This document shows positions 44,458-53,987 of a DNA stretch of 64,000 bases, one piece after another. Within the stretch, counting starts at the first letter, position 1; each line of letters starts with the position of its first letter. The position numbers and the translations under genes are program-made. Source of the stretch: an uncultured Ruminococcus sp. (lineage in GTDB: Bacteria; Bacillota; Clostridia; Lachnospirales; Lachnospiraceae); contig FMEL01000005.1 of assembly GCA_900066355.1 (NCBI GenBank), positions 12,603 to 76,602 of the forward strand, read 5' to 3'. Below the pieces are notes generated by a model. The model did no database searches and was not told the DNA's origin. It saw only the letters and a list, made by a program, of their open reading frames with translations.

Positions 44458-46155
44458 ATGAGTGGAATCTTAATGATGGTAATAGCTATCGTAGTGCTCG
44501 GTGGAGCATATCTTCTGTATGGCCGTTATCTCCAGAACAAATGGGGCATTGACCCAAAAGCGAAAACTCCGGCATATGAAATGGAAGACGGAGTTGACTA
44601 TGTACCGGCGGATACAAATGTGGTATTCGGACATCAGTTTGCGTCAATCGCAGGTGCAGGCCCGATCAACGGACCGATTCAGGCAGCAATCTTCGGATGG
44701 CTTCCGGTTTTACTCTGGATTCTTATTGGTGGCGTATTCTTCGGAGCAGTACAGGATTTTGCATCTATGTATGCATCTGTAAAAAATAAAGGACGTACAA
44801 TCGGTTATATTATTGAAGAGTATATCGGTAAGTTAGGAAAGAAATTATTCCTTTTATTCTGCTGGCTGTTCTGCATCCTGGTTGTTGCCGCATTTGCAGA
44901 TGTTGTAGCAGGAACCTTTAACGGATTTGTTGCAAACGATGCTGGAGAACTGACAAAAGTAGCAGCAAACGGAGCTGTTGCAACAACTTCCATGCTGTTC
45001 ATCCTGGAAGCAGTTGCACTTGGATGTTTTCTTAAATATACAAAGTTTAATAAATGGATCAATACAGCAGTTGCAATTGTATTACTTGTAGTTGCAATCA
45101 TACTCGGACTTAATTTCCCGATGTATGTAAGCCTTGATACATGGCATATCATCATCTTTGCATACATTCTGGTAGCCAGTGTCGCACCGGTATGGGCACT
45201 GCTTCAGCCACGTGATTATCTGAACAGTTATCTGCTCATCTTTATGATCGTCGGCGCAGTTATCGGTGTATTTGTTGCAAATCCATCCTGCAACCTTAAA
45301 GCATTTACAAGCTTTAACGTAGACGGACAGTATATGTTCCCGATCTTATTTGTAACGATCGCATGTGGTGCAGTTTCCGGTTTCCATTCACTGGTATCTT
45401 CTGGTACAGCATCCAAACAGATCAAAAATGAAAAGAACATGCTTCCGGTTTCATTCGGAGCCATGCTTATGGAAAGTATGCTTGCCGTTATCGCTCTGAT
45501 CGCAGTTGCATCTTTTGCAAACGGTGAGGCAGCAGCACAGGGACTTACGACACAGCCGCAGATTTTTGCAGGAGCTATCGCAAACTTTCTTTCTGTAATT
45601 GGTCTGCCGCATTCACTTGTGTTTACACTGATCAACCTTGCGGTATCAGCATTTGCGCTGACATCTCTTGACTCTGTAGCTCGTGTGGGCCGTCTGTCCT
45701 TCCAGGAATTTTTCCTTGATTCTGATACAGACGAAGAAAATATGAGTCCATTCTTAAAAGTCGTAACAAACAAATATTTTGCAACAATTATCACACTGGT
45801 ACTTGCATACATGCTTACAAAAGTCGGATATGCGGAAATCTGGCCGCTGTTTGGTTCCGCAAACCAGTTGTTATCCGTACTTGCACTTGTAGCCTGCGCC
45901 GTATTCTTAAAGAAAACAAAACGTCAGGGCTGCATGCTCTGGATTCCGATGGTATTCATGATGGCTGTTACCTTTACAGCACTTGGCATGACCATCACAA
46001 AACTTACCAAAGCACTTGTAACAACAGGTCTTGATCTTGGAAACACTCTGCAGCTTGTATTTGCGGTATTACTGCTGATCCTTGGTGTCCTGGTTGCAAT
46101 CCAGGGCGTTAAGAAACTGTTTGAAAAAACAGATGACAAAAAAGTAACAGCATAA
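44458..46155 (+). CDS. cstA: CstA family carbon starvation protein / peptide-pyruvate transporter
   Basis: 565 residues with about 15 hydrophobic helices. CstA signatures: YLLYGRYLQNKWGID, then DTNVVFGHQFASIAGAGPINGP (about 58-79) and a conserved CGAVSGFHSLVSSGTASKQ around residue 310. CstA proteins have been linked to peptide and pyruvate uptake. The gene is preceded by a T-box, implying control by the charging state of a tRNA and thus a role in amino-acid or peptide supply here. AAGAGGGC lies upstream. Confidence 0.93.
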   Translation: MSGILMMVIAIVVLGGAYLLYGRYLQNKWGIDPKAKTPAYEMEDGVDYVPADTNVVFGHQFASIAGAGPINGPIQAAIFGWLPVLLWILIGGVFFGAVQDFASMYASVKNKGRTIGYIIEEYIGKLGKKLFLLFCWLFCILVVAAFADVVAGTFNGFVANDAGELTKVAANGAVATTSMLFILEAVALGCFLKYTKFNKWINTAVAIVLLVVAIILGLNFPMYVSLDTWHIIIFAYILVASVAPVWALLQPRDYLNSYLLIFMIVGAVIGVFVANPSCNLKAFTSFNVDGQYMFPILFVTIACGAVSGFHSLVSSGTASKQIKNEKNMLPVSFGAMLMESMLAVIALIAVASFANGEAAAQGLTTQPQIFAGAIANFLSVIGLPHSLVFTLINLAVSAFALTSLDSVARVGRLSFQEFFLDSDTDEENMSPFLKVVTNKYFATIITLVLAYMLTKVGYAEIWPLFGSANQLLSVLALVACAVFLKKTKRQGCMLWIPMVFMMAVTFTALGMTITKLTKALVTTGLDLGNTLQLVFAVLLLILGVLVAIQGVKKLFEKTDDKKVTA

Positions 46156-46157
46156 AA

Positions 46158-46206
46158 AATATGCCCCGGTATATCACACATAAGTTGATATATGGGGCAT
46201 ATTTAA
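46158..46206 (+). terminator. Intrinsic terminator after cstA
   Basis: AATATGCCCC pairs with GGGGCATATT, with an inner stem TATATCA / TGATATA, followed by T-rich sequence. Confidence 0.8.
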
Positions 46207-46357
46207 ATAGTCTGTATTATTGCTTTAAAATTTTGTGGATCACATATCGGCAACAGTTACTTTGACAAGTGTGCAGTAATGAAAAATTTTTGTAAAAGAA
46301 TAATATTATGAGACAGTGTGTAATATATAAGTAAGTATTTAAGTGAATGGATCAGTT

Positions 46358-47236
46358 ATGCCGGAGCAGAAAATAGATAATCTTTTGAACCTTGCAATGG
46401 ATGCAACACCGCAGGAACGTGCAAAATCCGAAAATTTGAATGTCGGATATGATTCTTCGGAAAAATTATGGGATGTGATCGTGAAGTACAGTGGTCCGGA
46501 GAGTGGACTTGGCGGTGAGGGAATTCAGGTGGTGCCGCTTCTGGGAGGTTATGCAGTGGTGACTTTACCGGAGTCGGAAATCAAGGCGTATTCCGCCCGG
46601 GAGCAGATTGAATTCATTGAAAAACCAAAACGGCTTTATTTTGAAACTTTTCAGGCAAGAGAGGCGAGCTGTATCCTGCCGGTACAGACCGGAAGTAATG
46701 GTTTGACCGGCAAAGGAATACTTGTAGGTGTGGTGGATTCGGGAGTGGACTTTTTTCATCCGGATTTCAGAAATGAGGATGGCAGCAGCAGGATCTTACG
46801 TTTGTGGGATCAGAGTGTAAATGGAAATCCGCCGAATGGTTACACAAAAGGAACTGAATATACGAAAGAGGAAATAGATGAGGCGCTTGTACTTGGGGAA
46901 ACCGAAGGCAGGCGCCTTATTGCATTGCATATCGAGGAGGCGCCGGTGGCGCGTCCGCTGATTCCGTCAGGTGATTTCAGTGGACACGGGACTGCAGTGC
47001 TTGGCATTGCAGCCGGAAACGGCAGGGCATCTGACGGTGTGAATCGGGGTGTGGCTTATGAAAGTGAAATCCTTGTTGTGAAGATGGGCAATGCAGGGAC
47101 AAATTCTTTTCCGCGGACGACGGAGCTGATGGAAGGAATCGACTATCTTGTGCGGCAGGCGTCTGCAATGGGGAAGCCGATCGCAATTAATATCAGTTTT
47201 GGGAATAATTATGGGTCACATGAACCTTATAATTAA
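46358..47236 (+). pseudogene. Truncated subtilisin-like (S8) protease, copy 1
   Basis: 292 residues. Catalytic Asp (GVVDSGVDFFHPDF, about 125) and His (SGHGTAVLGIAAG, about 212) are present, but the frame stops after NISFGNNYGSHEPYN, before the Ser block. Full-length relatives continue SHDG... for hundreds of residues. Compared with copy 2 at 54393 it carries about 14 extra residues (IALHIEEAPVARPL) encoded partly by a short repeat also seen at 7415. The last codons and at least 40 nt beyond are identical to copy 2. Any product would be inactive. Confidence 0.8.
46934..46965. repeat. Short repeat, copy 2, inside the subtilase fragment
   Basis: GGAGGCGCCGGTGGCGCGTC plus CGCTGATT matches 7417-7443 at about 25 of 28 positions and lies within the in-frame insertion that distinguishes this protease from copy 2. 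Confidence 0.55.
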
Positions 47237-47451
47237 GGGAAAACATAAGAAAACACTGATATTTGTATGCATTATTTGACATGGACGAACATAAACTAAA
47301 ACGGGTATGTTCTCTTTGACAAATCTGTTTGGAAAGGCTGTGATGTACCTAGTGATCGCACTATGGAAACTTGAGAAGCCCATAGTCCGGAAGGCTCCTT
47401 CGGGGGCCTTTCGTTATTTATACAAACAATTAGTAAAATTGATGAGAGGTG
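47237..47451. other. Element end and leader sequence
   Basis: Begins with the junction shared with 55220-55257, then diverges. A hairpin AAGGCTCC-TTCG-GGGGCCTT lies at about 47393-47409. No gene is seen before the Abi remnant. Confidence 0.45.
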
Positions 47452-47550
47452 GTGAAAAACTTGGAGAAAAAGCAATTTCTAACATATGATGAACAGATTA
47501 CTTTTCTGGAAGAAAAGAAAGGTCTGAGCGTCAACTTAAGGGCATATTAG
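47452..47550 (+). pseudogene. Abi_2 (AbiD/F) family N-terminal remnant
   Basis: A GTG-started frame of 32 residues (KQFLTYDEQITFLEEKKGL) matches the N-terminus of Abi_2 abortive-infection proteins, which typically read KPFLTYDEQI...L..RGL. It stops abruptly; the remaining several hundred codons are absent. A further open stretch to about 47630 has no recognisable identity. Confidence 0.6.
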
Positions 47551-47682
47551 TGAATATCCTCCAATGCAAACTACAAAATAAATCGGTTTATGACAGAAAA
47601 CAGTTGCTGTTTTGTTGGAAACCAGAAGATTTATAAAAATGACCGCATTTAAATAAGCCTATTGATGAATGCTGGTTCTATT

Positions 47683-48198
47683 TTAAAAAGAAACTTTTTT
47701 ATTTCGGAAATGCGAACGTCCCTTGGATTTCAATTTCTTCCTTGGAAATGACCTTCCGGGCAGGAGCTGTGATCTGCAACGTACAGCATCTATATATAAC
47801 TGTTCAATAATTGAAAGCTCAAACAGTCCGCAGAGTATTTTAGGAACAATACTTTTAATCCGTTCAATGATAAATGCACGATTGGCCTGATAACGGAACT
47901 TATTTGTGCTTTTGGCAGAAATCTGTATTTCCTCATCTGCTTCATTTTTTATAAGGGAAGCCAGATTCGATAGAAGCATATTTATATAAAATTCCTGCTG
48001 TATTGATACTGCAGTAGCACCGGAAAACTCTTCCATGGCAAAACGGCTTTTTAGTTCTTTGTACTTAAGTTCTACAGGCCATCTGTAGAAGTAAAGTTCC
48101 CGGAACATATCTTCTGAATAATAACCTCTGTCAAAAATAATAATACTGTTGTTATATAGTCCCATATCTTTAAGAACTTTAAGATCTATATTCACCAT
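47683..48198 (-). pseudogene. IS4 family transposase, internally deleted
   Basis: 171 residues. It starts with IIIFDRGYYSEDMF and jumps straight to RELYFYRWPVELKYKELKSR, losing the usual 100 or more residues between the second Asp region and the YREK-like Glu block of DDE_Tnp_1 (IS4) transposases; the N-terminus is also missing. The C-terminal region (EEFSGATAVSIQQEFYINML) is well preserved. Inactive remnant. It abuts an ATP-grasp fragment in the opposite orientation. Confidence 0.82.
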
Positions 48199-48549
48199 GA
48201 GCTGTTTCTTGCGGAGAAGAAGAATCCGGGTGTCAGTGTAAATGTATATAAGGAATATGTTTTTTATCGGATTAAGGAAATGAACTTTCCTGTCATTGTG
48301 AAGGATACATTAGGTGCAGGGTCAATCGGAGTGGAAGTCATGAACTCCTATGAGGAAGTAGAGAGCTTTCTTAATTCCAATCGGAACAATTCAGATATAA
48401 TGGTGGAAGAACTGATCCAGGGAGAACAGTTCGGAACGGAAATTCATGGTGTAGAGGGACGTTACAGTGTCCTTCCGCCGATTGCCTTTTCTGTAACAAA
48501 AGAGGGCATTACAGATCCGTTAAGCTCTGTAAAATTTGGTCCGGAATGA
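48199..48549 (+). pseudogene. ATP-grasp domain fragment
   Basis: The frame is open from 48199, with no start codon before 48280, and encodes FPVIVKDTLGAGSIGVEVM and DIMVEELIQGEQFGTEIHG, the ATP-binding Lys strand and the EE motif of ATP-grasp ligases (carbamoyl-phosphate synthase / D-Ala ligase superfamily). The N-terminal part was replaced by the IS4 remnant, and the C-terminal catalytic part ends at 48549. Not functional as it stands. Confidence 0.7.
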
Positions 48550-48914
48550 CAACAACAACGGCTGCCATGGAGGGAAGAAATCCACTATCTATTTTTGTGG
48601 ACAGCATACTCGGAACTGACAAAAATTACAGTATGAAACGGAACCTGAAATATGTATTGAACTTTAAGATGAAAGCAAGGTCGCAGGAGGAGCTGATCCG
48701 ATTATATGGGAATCCGCATGTGGATTATATTATGCAGCTGGAAACCTCAGTGGCAGGTATGGAGAAAATCAACTATTGCGAGGTTGTTATCAGCACCGAT
48801 CAGGAAAAAGAAGATATTCTTAATATCCTGAATGAACTGGAAGAGGAATTCCCGGGGCTTGTTTCCGATGATGTGAAAGCAAATGCCGGAGAGCTTGTTG
48901 CAAAATATCAATGA
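48546..48914 (+). CDS. Small protein of unknown function, possibly a C-terminal fragment
   Basis: 122 residues, overlapping the previous frame by ATGA. After a Thr-rich start the sequence (YVLNFKMKARSQEELIRLYG, then VVISTDQEKEDILNILNELEEEFPG) looks like a small alpha/beta domain. It might be the displaced end of the ATP-grasp gene or an unrelated fragment. No ribosome site of its own; not recognised. Confidence 0.4.
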   Translation: MTTTTAAMEGRNPLSIFVDSILGTDKNYSMKRNLKYVLNFKMKARSQEELIRLYGNPHVDYIMQLETSVAGMEKINYCEVVISTDQEKEDILNILNELEEEFPGLVSDDVKANAGELVAKYQ

Positions 48915-48918
48915 GAAT

Positions 48919-48946
48919 TCTGCGGTCGATAAGACCGCCGTTTTCT
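48919..48946. terminator. Terminator between converging genes
   Basis: GCGGTC-GATA-AGACCGC followed by CGTTTTC. A second small hairpin, TTCTGC / GCAGAA, follows. Confidence 0.6.
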
Positions 48947-48960
48947 GCTGTTTGCAGAAA

Positions 48961-49674
48961 TTAAAACCATTTTGCAGCGTATTGCTGTAATTGTTCCTGG
49001 ACATCCCGGTAGCTGTATTTGCTGACCGGGATTATTTCATGATTATTCAGTGTGATTTCAAAGCGTTTGATTGAACGGACAGCATACAGAGAAACAATGT
49101 AGCATCTGTGACATTGCACGAAGATATCTTTCGGCAGAGTTTCACGGACTGCAGAAAGGGATTTATATATCTTCGTGACAGTACCGTCCTGAAGGTGAAT
49201 CTGCAGTTCTTTATTGATTATTTCAATATAGGTAATATCCCTGATATGAAAGGATACAGTTCTGGACGGAGTGTCGATTATAATGGATTTCGGGATCAGA
49301 TGTCGGATCGCACGGGTTAGTGCTTCTGCAAGTTTTTGACGGCTGATCGGCTTGAGGATATAACCTACAGGTTCAGCAGAATATGCATCGAATACAAATT
49401 TCTCACTGCTGGAAATGAAGATAACGGGAATTTGGTTTTCAGTGTCACGGAGACATTCTGCAAAGCTGATCCCATTGTTTTCACCCAGCATAATATCAAG
49501 AATCAGAATGTCACAGCTTTTGGGAGTATTCTGCAATGTATTTTTTAATTCTGAAATAGAAGTATATTTTCGAATCTCACAGGATTCTCCCATGGATGCT
49601 AAAATATCGATGATCATTTCTGATATCTGTGTTAAAAAAATCGGTTCATCATCACAGATGACAATATGGTACAT
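48961..49674 (-). CDS. LytTR family response regulator (AgrA-like)
   Basis: 237 residues. Receiver domain (1-120) with ICDDEP and the phospho-Asp in DILILDIMLGENNG (about 59), and Lys in GYILKPIS. C-terminal LytTR DNA-binding domain (about 135-237) with DITYIEIINKELQIHL and FVQCHRCYIVSLYAVRSI. It activates transcription when phosphorylated by the adjacent kinase. Ribosome site GGAGGC before the ATG; 15 nt from the kinase gene stop. No AgrB/AgrD-type peptide genes are adjacent. Confidence 0.93.
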   Translation of the reverse strand: MYHIVICDDEPIFLTQISEMIIDILASMGESCEIRKYTSISELKNTLQNTPKSCDILILDIMLGENNGISFAECLRDTENQIPVIFISSSEKFVFDAYSAEPVGYILKPISRQKLAEALTRAIRHLIPKSIIIDTPSRTVSFHIRDITYIEIINKELQIHLQDGTVTKIYKSLSAVRETLPKDIFVQCHRCYIVSLYAVRSIKRFEITLNNHEIIPVSKYSYRDVQEQLQQYAAKWF

Positions 49675-49689
49675 AGTGAAAGCCTCCTA

Positions 49690-51018
49690 TTATTCGTTAT
49701 TTTCGTCAAGACAAAGCGTTGTTGTTACAGCAAAAAAACCACCACGTACCTGTACGCTCAGTATACCATTGTATTTTTCGGCGATTCCATTGATGATCTT
49801 AAGACCGTAACCGTGTCTGTCACTGTTCTTTTTACTGGATTTATATTTTCCATTCGTGATTCTCAAGTTATCCTCATTGTAGGAGTTTTCACATTTAATA
49901 AACAGAAAATTTCCCTTTGAATGGAGATTCAGTCGGATGATCCGCTGTCCTTCAGAAACCTTCTGACACCCTTCTACTGCATTTTCCAAAATATTTGTCA
50001 ACATCCGGCACAAATCAATATCTTCCATGTTGAGTCTTCTGCCAATGATAATACTGTACTCCACTATGGCTTTATAACGGCTGGCACGTTCTGCAAATTC
50101 TGAAAGGATGGAATTGACCAGAGCATTGGCTGTGTAGGTGACAAAAGGAAGCTGTTCGGCTTCTTCAGTAAATTTCTGTATATACTGTCTGGCACCTGCA
50201 TAGTCCTCCTGTTTAAGATAGGAGGACAGGGCATTCATATGATGCCGGATCTCATGGTGTATTTCCAGAATATGTTCATTGTTTTCTGCCTGATTCCGGT
50301 AGTTTTCCAGTATGCGCTCGGAAATCCTCTGTTCTTCCTGTTTACTGCGGATGTATTCCATGACACTGAAGAATACGGCATATACTATGAAAGCAAATAC
50401 TGCAAACAATACAAACATAGCATGGACAATTATATTGGTGGAAAGATTTATTATGCTTGAGAATTGTGCAATACTGGCAATTAGAATAAACAAAGCAGGG
50501 AGGGAGCAGAGAATCTTCCAGATACGTGATTCCAGATCAGCGTTGATCATAGTACGGATTCGCTCCATCAGCATGAGAAATGGTTTCGCAAGAAGCAGAT
50601 TTATGATAAGTGTGAGAATCAGTGCAAGGGGCGGATACATAAAATGATCGGATGGGAACCGGAAAGTACGGTGCAAAAAAGTAACAGTACTTGTGACAAA
50701 GAATCCGTAGCTCATTACAACAAAAAATACAAACAGTTTTTCTACTGTTTTTGCCTGGATGATAAAGCAGTACAACATTCCGAACAGTAACAAGGCAATA
50801 TAAAAAATAGCATTCGAGATCAGCTCTTTGTAATCACCGCCGATGTTGAACTGTGCGATAAGAGAAAACGGAATGACCATTACAATAAAAATGGACAGTG
50901 CCATGAGCATTGTCTTTTTTGTGCTTAGGCGGAAACGATCCCGGAATGGATACAAACAGAAAAATGCATAAGGAAAAATCTGAAAAGAAAATCCGCAGAA
51001 ATAACGCAATGCTATCAT
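49690..51018 (-). CDS. GHKL sensor histidine kinase (AgrC-like)
   Basis: 442 residues. The first about 210 residues hold six or so membrane helices, as in peptide-sensing AgrC-type kinases. Then EIHHEIRHHMNALSSYL with the phospho-His, NILENAVEGC (N box) and HGYGLKIINGIAEKYNG (G box). It likely senses an extracellular peptide or envelope cue and phosphorylates the LytTR regulator. AGGAGA lies upstream of the ATG. This is one of the few intact units in the 46-55 kb region. Confidence 0.9.
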   Translation of the reverse strand: MIALRYFCGFSFQIFPYAFFCLYPFRDRFRLSTKKTMLMALSIFIVMVIPFSLIAQFNIGGDYKELISNAIFYIALLLFGMLYCFIIQAKTVEKLFVFFVVMSYGFFVTSTVTFLHRTFRFPSDHFMYPPLALILTLIINLLLAKPFLMLMERIRTMINADLESRIWKILCSLPALFILIASIAQFSSIINLSTNIIVHAMFVLFAVFAFIVYAVFFSVMEYIRSKQEEQRISERILENYRNQAENNEHILEIHHEIRHHMNALSSYLKQEDYAGARQYIQKFTEEAEQLPFVTYTANALVNSILSEFAERASRYKAIVEYSIIIGRRLNMEDIDLCRMLTNILENAVEGCQKVSEGQRIIRLNLHSKGNFLFIKCENSYNEDNLRITNGKYKSSKKNSDRHGYGLKIINGIAEKYNGILSVQVRGGFFAVTTTLCLDENNE

Positions 51019-51231
51019 AAAAATCTCCTGTCAAAAAGATAGATAATGGTCAGGTTACCTATTAAAAATAAGTATACCATTGGCAGAAGGCAAAATCAAA
51101 TCATATGAAGGCCTTTTTACGCCATATTTTGACTATTCACGCAAAAATATGGACAAGGGAATTAAATTCAAATAATATAAAAATATAAATAATATAGCCA
51201 CAAAAACATTCAAAAGAAAGGAGACTAAAAA

Positions 51232-52170
51232 ATGAAGAAAAGAATGATTATTGTGACAGTACTGATTATGGGAACTCTGGCATCAGGATGTGTGAGCGTT
51301 CAGGCATCAGATATTTTACCTGAACTGACAAAAGACAATGCACTGGAACAGATGATGAAAGCAGGAGAAACAGACAGTCTTGTAAGCAATCATAAAAGCT
51401 ATGAAGCTACCTGTGAATATATACTGCAGAATACAAAGGTATATGACTATGAAGATTCTGAAGTGATGTATGTAGATATGTATGGTACTACCCAGATGCT
51501 CTATAAAGATGGCGAATTAAAATACGGAAAAGAAGGAGATGAGTATCTCTCCTGTCTGTATATTGATGAAGCAGATGGAAATGCAGATGATCTTATAAGC
51601 TTTTACACAGATGAAACCATAGAGGAAGAAGTGACGGATATGAAGGAAGATGGTGATACGATCATTATACAGACAAAGGTACCTGAAGAACTTACGCAGA
51701 GTGCATTGAATTCTCAGGGAGATGGAGAATTCTACACAGAGGGAGACTGGATTTCTATGGAATATGTGGTTGCTTCGGATGATTACAGACCACTGAAACA
51801 TACTCAGATTCTGAACCATAAGGACGGCACTTCAGAAGAAGCTTCGAAGATGGAATTCTCCTACGGCGTGGATAGACCTGAGGATGTAGCAGATCTTTGT
51901 GAAAAGTACGAAGAAGCAGAAAAAGCAGAAGGTGATGTACGTAATGTGACAGTTACTGCAGCTCCTGGTACAGAGCAGGAAAAGGATTATGCAATCACGG
52001 TTCCATCAGATAATTATGTATGGATCATGCTTCATGACGATAATTCTTATTACATTATGTATACAGATAAGGAGTGTAAAGAACTGTACGAGCCAGAGGA
52101 AGATGTGAAAGAAGATACACATCTCTATGCAGAGATTGAGTCTTATGAAGAGGCGGAGGATGAAGTATGA
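51232..52170 (+). CDS. Lipoprotein of unknown function (sigma-linked)
   Basis: 312 residues with a lipoprotein signal peptide; lipobox LASGC places the lipid-modified Cys at about 20. The mature part is acidic (many Glu/Asp), with VQASDILPELTKDNALEQMM just after the Cys. No catalytic motif recognised. It faces the cell exterior. The sigma gene starts within its last codons (11-nt overlap), so the two form a unit. A degenerate copy of its N-terminal motif occurs at 52554. AAAGGAG lies upstream. Confidence 0.8.
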   Translation: MKKRMIIVTVLIMGTLASGCVSVQASDILPELTKDNALEQMMKAGETDSLVSNHKSYEATCEYILQNTKVYDYEDSEVMYVDMYGTTQMLYKDGELKYGKEGDEYLSCLYIDEADGNADDLISFYTDETIEEEVTDMKEDGDTIIIQTKVPEELTQSALNSQGDGEFYTEGDWISMEYVVASDDYRPLKHTQILNHKDGTSEEASKMEFSYGVDRPEDVADLCEKYEEAEKAEGDVRNVTVTAAPGTEQEKDYAITVPSDNYVWIMLHDDNSYYIMYTDKECKELYEPEEDVKEDTHLYAEIESYEEAEDEV

Positions 52171-52554
52171 GGAGTTTGAGCGTATTTATCAGGAATATTA
52201 TCTGAAAATTTTGACATTTATACATAAAAGAGTTCCTGATCTGTATGAAGCGGAAGAACTGACTGGAGATGTATTTCTGTCTTTTTACAGAAATATGGAC
52301 AGTTATGATGAAGAAAAAGGTAGTATAGCTACCTGGTTGTATGCAATCACAGCAAACCGCCTGAAAAACTATTATGGGGATAAAAAGATTCATTATTCTC
52401 TGGAAATCCTGAAGCAGCAGACGGAAGATTTTATTATCAGAAAAGTTCCACAGAGCTTGGCAGGCAGATGAATTTATCACCGGGAAATGTAAGGATGATA
52501 CAGAAACGTGCTCTGGAGAAGTTGCGAATGATTATGGAAAAACAGGGGGAATAG
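52160..52554 (+). pseudogene. ECF sigma factor gene with internal deletion
   Basis: From the ATG at 52160, region 2 is intact (EFERIYQEYYLKILTFIHKR, EAEELTGDVFLSFYRNM, ATWLYAITANRLKNYY). The frame ends at 52471 (KVPQSLAGR). In another frame 52468-52554 encodes the end of region 4 (MNLSPGNVRMIQKRALEKL). The middle of region 4 is missing, so the gene is a deletion derivative, although it is still coupled to the lipoprotein gene. Confidence 0.8.
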
Positions 52555-52628
52555 GCGTTCAGGCTACAGAGACTCTGCCTGAACTGACTGGGGATAATGC
52601 ATTGTAATAGATTATGAAAGCCGGATGA
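52554..52628 (+). pseudogene. Remnant of a second lipoprotein gene
   Basis: The frame GVQATETLPELTGDNAL, stops, then IMKAG, matches VQASDILPELTKDNAL...MMKAG of the lipoprotein at 51232. It directly follows the broken sigma gene, showing an old duplication of the sigma/lipoprotein unit. Confidence 0.65.
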
Positions 52629-52671
52629 CATATTTCAGATATGAGATATTTGCATAGGGCAGTTTGATGAG

Positions 52672-52851
52672 GAGGGAAATAAGTGGGCTGCATTTGTATT
52701 AGATCTGTCTTTTATAGGATGGAGCCTTCTGGGAATTATAACATTCGGGTTGGTTAATATATTCTTTGCCGGACCATATCAGTATTTAACACAGGGTAAA
52801 TATGTGCACATTTACAATTTTGAACGTTGTCATTCTGCACTCAATAATTAG
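52672..52851 (+). pseudogene. DUF975-like membrane protein remnant
   Basis: Open stretch without a proper start: WAAFVLDLSFIGWSLLGIIT, then FGLVNIFFAGPYQY, matching the FIGW-LL...IPYY helix pair of DUF975 proteins. The end HIYNFERCHSALNN is unlike DUF975 and may come from other DNA. Confidence 0.5.
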
Positions 52852-53087
52852 ACACCGGCATCCTGCTATTATCCGATTCTGTTACTGGATAATCATGCGG
52901 CCTAAGGGGGGATTTTCTCCCCTACTCAGTTACATATATCAGTTCATTATAAAAAGCTTAGATTTTTGTCTTGACAACTGAACCACTATACACTCTGTAC
53001 CCAGTAACGGGAAAGATACATAAATAGTCAAAAAGTACGTATACTATCTTCCATGTAGAAAGTAAATTTTTATACAGGAGGACAGAC

Positions 53088-53522
53088 ATGGACAACAGCA
53101 CAAAGAAACTGTTAGAAGAATGCAGTGTCGGATGCAAGATGGGAATTGAGAGCATGGAACAGGTACAGCATCATGTGACAGATGCCAAAATCGCAGCAAC
53201 GATTGAAAAATCCTGTTCAAAACACAAGGAACTGGAAGAGGAAATTTCCAAAATACTTCTTCGCGCAGGCCAGCCGGAGAAAGAACCGGGTGTTATGGTA
53301 TCCACATTTTCGTGGATGACGACAGGTGTAAAAATGATGACCGGAGAAGATGAGAATAAACAGGCGGTTAAGATCATCATGAATGGCTGCAACATGGGAA
53401 CCCAGTCTATCACAGAAGCCATGCACCAATGCAAAGATGCGTCGTCCGAAAGTATTTCCATTGCAAAGAAGCTTATTGGAATGGAAGAGAATCTGCGGGA
53501 TGATATGCAGAAATATTTGTAA
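53088..53522 (+). CDS. Small helical protein of unknown function (ferritin-like fold possible)
   Basis: 144 residues, no signal peptide, predicted all-alpha. Features: CSVGCKMGIESMEQVQHHV, KHKELEEEISKILLRAGQ and a second pair NGCNMGTQSITEAMHQC, suggesting an internal duplication and a four-helix bundle. It resembles short conserved proteins of the DUF2383/ferritin-like type, but that match is from memory. AGGAGGACAG lies upstream, so it seems intact although surrounded by remnants. Confidence 0.7.
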   Translation: MDNSTKKLLEECSVGCKMGIESMEQVQHHVTDAKIAATIEKSCSKHKELEEEISKILLRAGQPEKEPGVMVSTFSWMTTGVKMMTGEDENKQAVKIIMNGCNMGTQSITEAMHQCKDASSESISIAKKLIGMEENLRDDMQKYL

Positions 53523-53549
53523 GCTGAGAACCTGCATTTTCCTTCCGTA

Positions 53550-53987
53550 GTGTGTAAAAGGAAGGTATGCCCGACAACCAGCAAGAAGAAATTTGCAAAG
53601 AAATGTAAAGAGGTTCACAGGCTGATAGGCAGCATGCGGACTTTGAGAGTAAAAGAAATCATTTCCAAGCTTAATGAGATACTGACTGGTTATTTCCATT
53701 ACTATGGCATCACTGACAATTCAGAGAGAATCACAGCATTTCGTTATAATGTTATGAAAAGCCTTTTCTACTGGCTGAACAGAAGAAGCCAGAAGAAAAG
53801 CTACAACTGGGTAGAGTTTCTGAATATGATTGATAACAGTTACCCGTTAGTAAGAGCAAGAATATATGTCAGTATATACGATTGATAAATGTGAACGATT
53901 CGTTTCGTAAAGAGCCGGATGCGGGAAAGCCGCAAGTCCGGATTCTGCGAGGGGCGTACGACCGCAAGGGGTGCGTCTACTCGACCC
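53550..53987 (+). mobile_element. Group II intron 3' remnant (maturase C-terminus and domain V)
   Basis: 53550-53885 encodes the C-terminal maturase/X region of an intron reverse transcriptase (KEIISKLNEILTGYFHYYGI, FYWLNRRSQKKSYNW). It is followed at 53913-53950 by a domain V-like hairpin, GAGCCGGATGCGGG-AAAG with CCGCAAGTCCGG, then TCTGCG and domain VI-like sequence, ending near CTACTCGAC. The 5' end and the reverse transcriptase core are missing, so it cannot move on its own. Confidence 0.8.

Noticed and set aside
47519..47536. TCTGAGCGTCAAC as another family 1 apex
   Set aside because: Matches only part of the apex, has no complementary arms, and lies within the Abi_2-like coding remnant.
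52800..52851. YNFERCHSALNN as an IS3-type transposase end
   Set aside because: Only a few residues resemble the YN.ERPHSAL pattern and it is fused to a DUF975-like stretch; too short to call.
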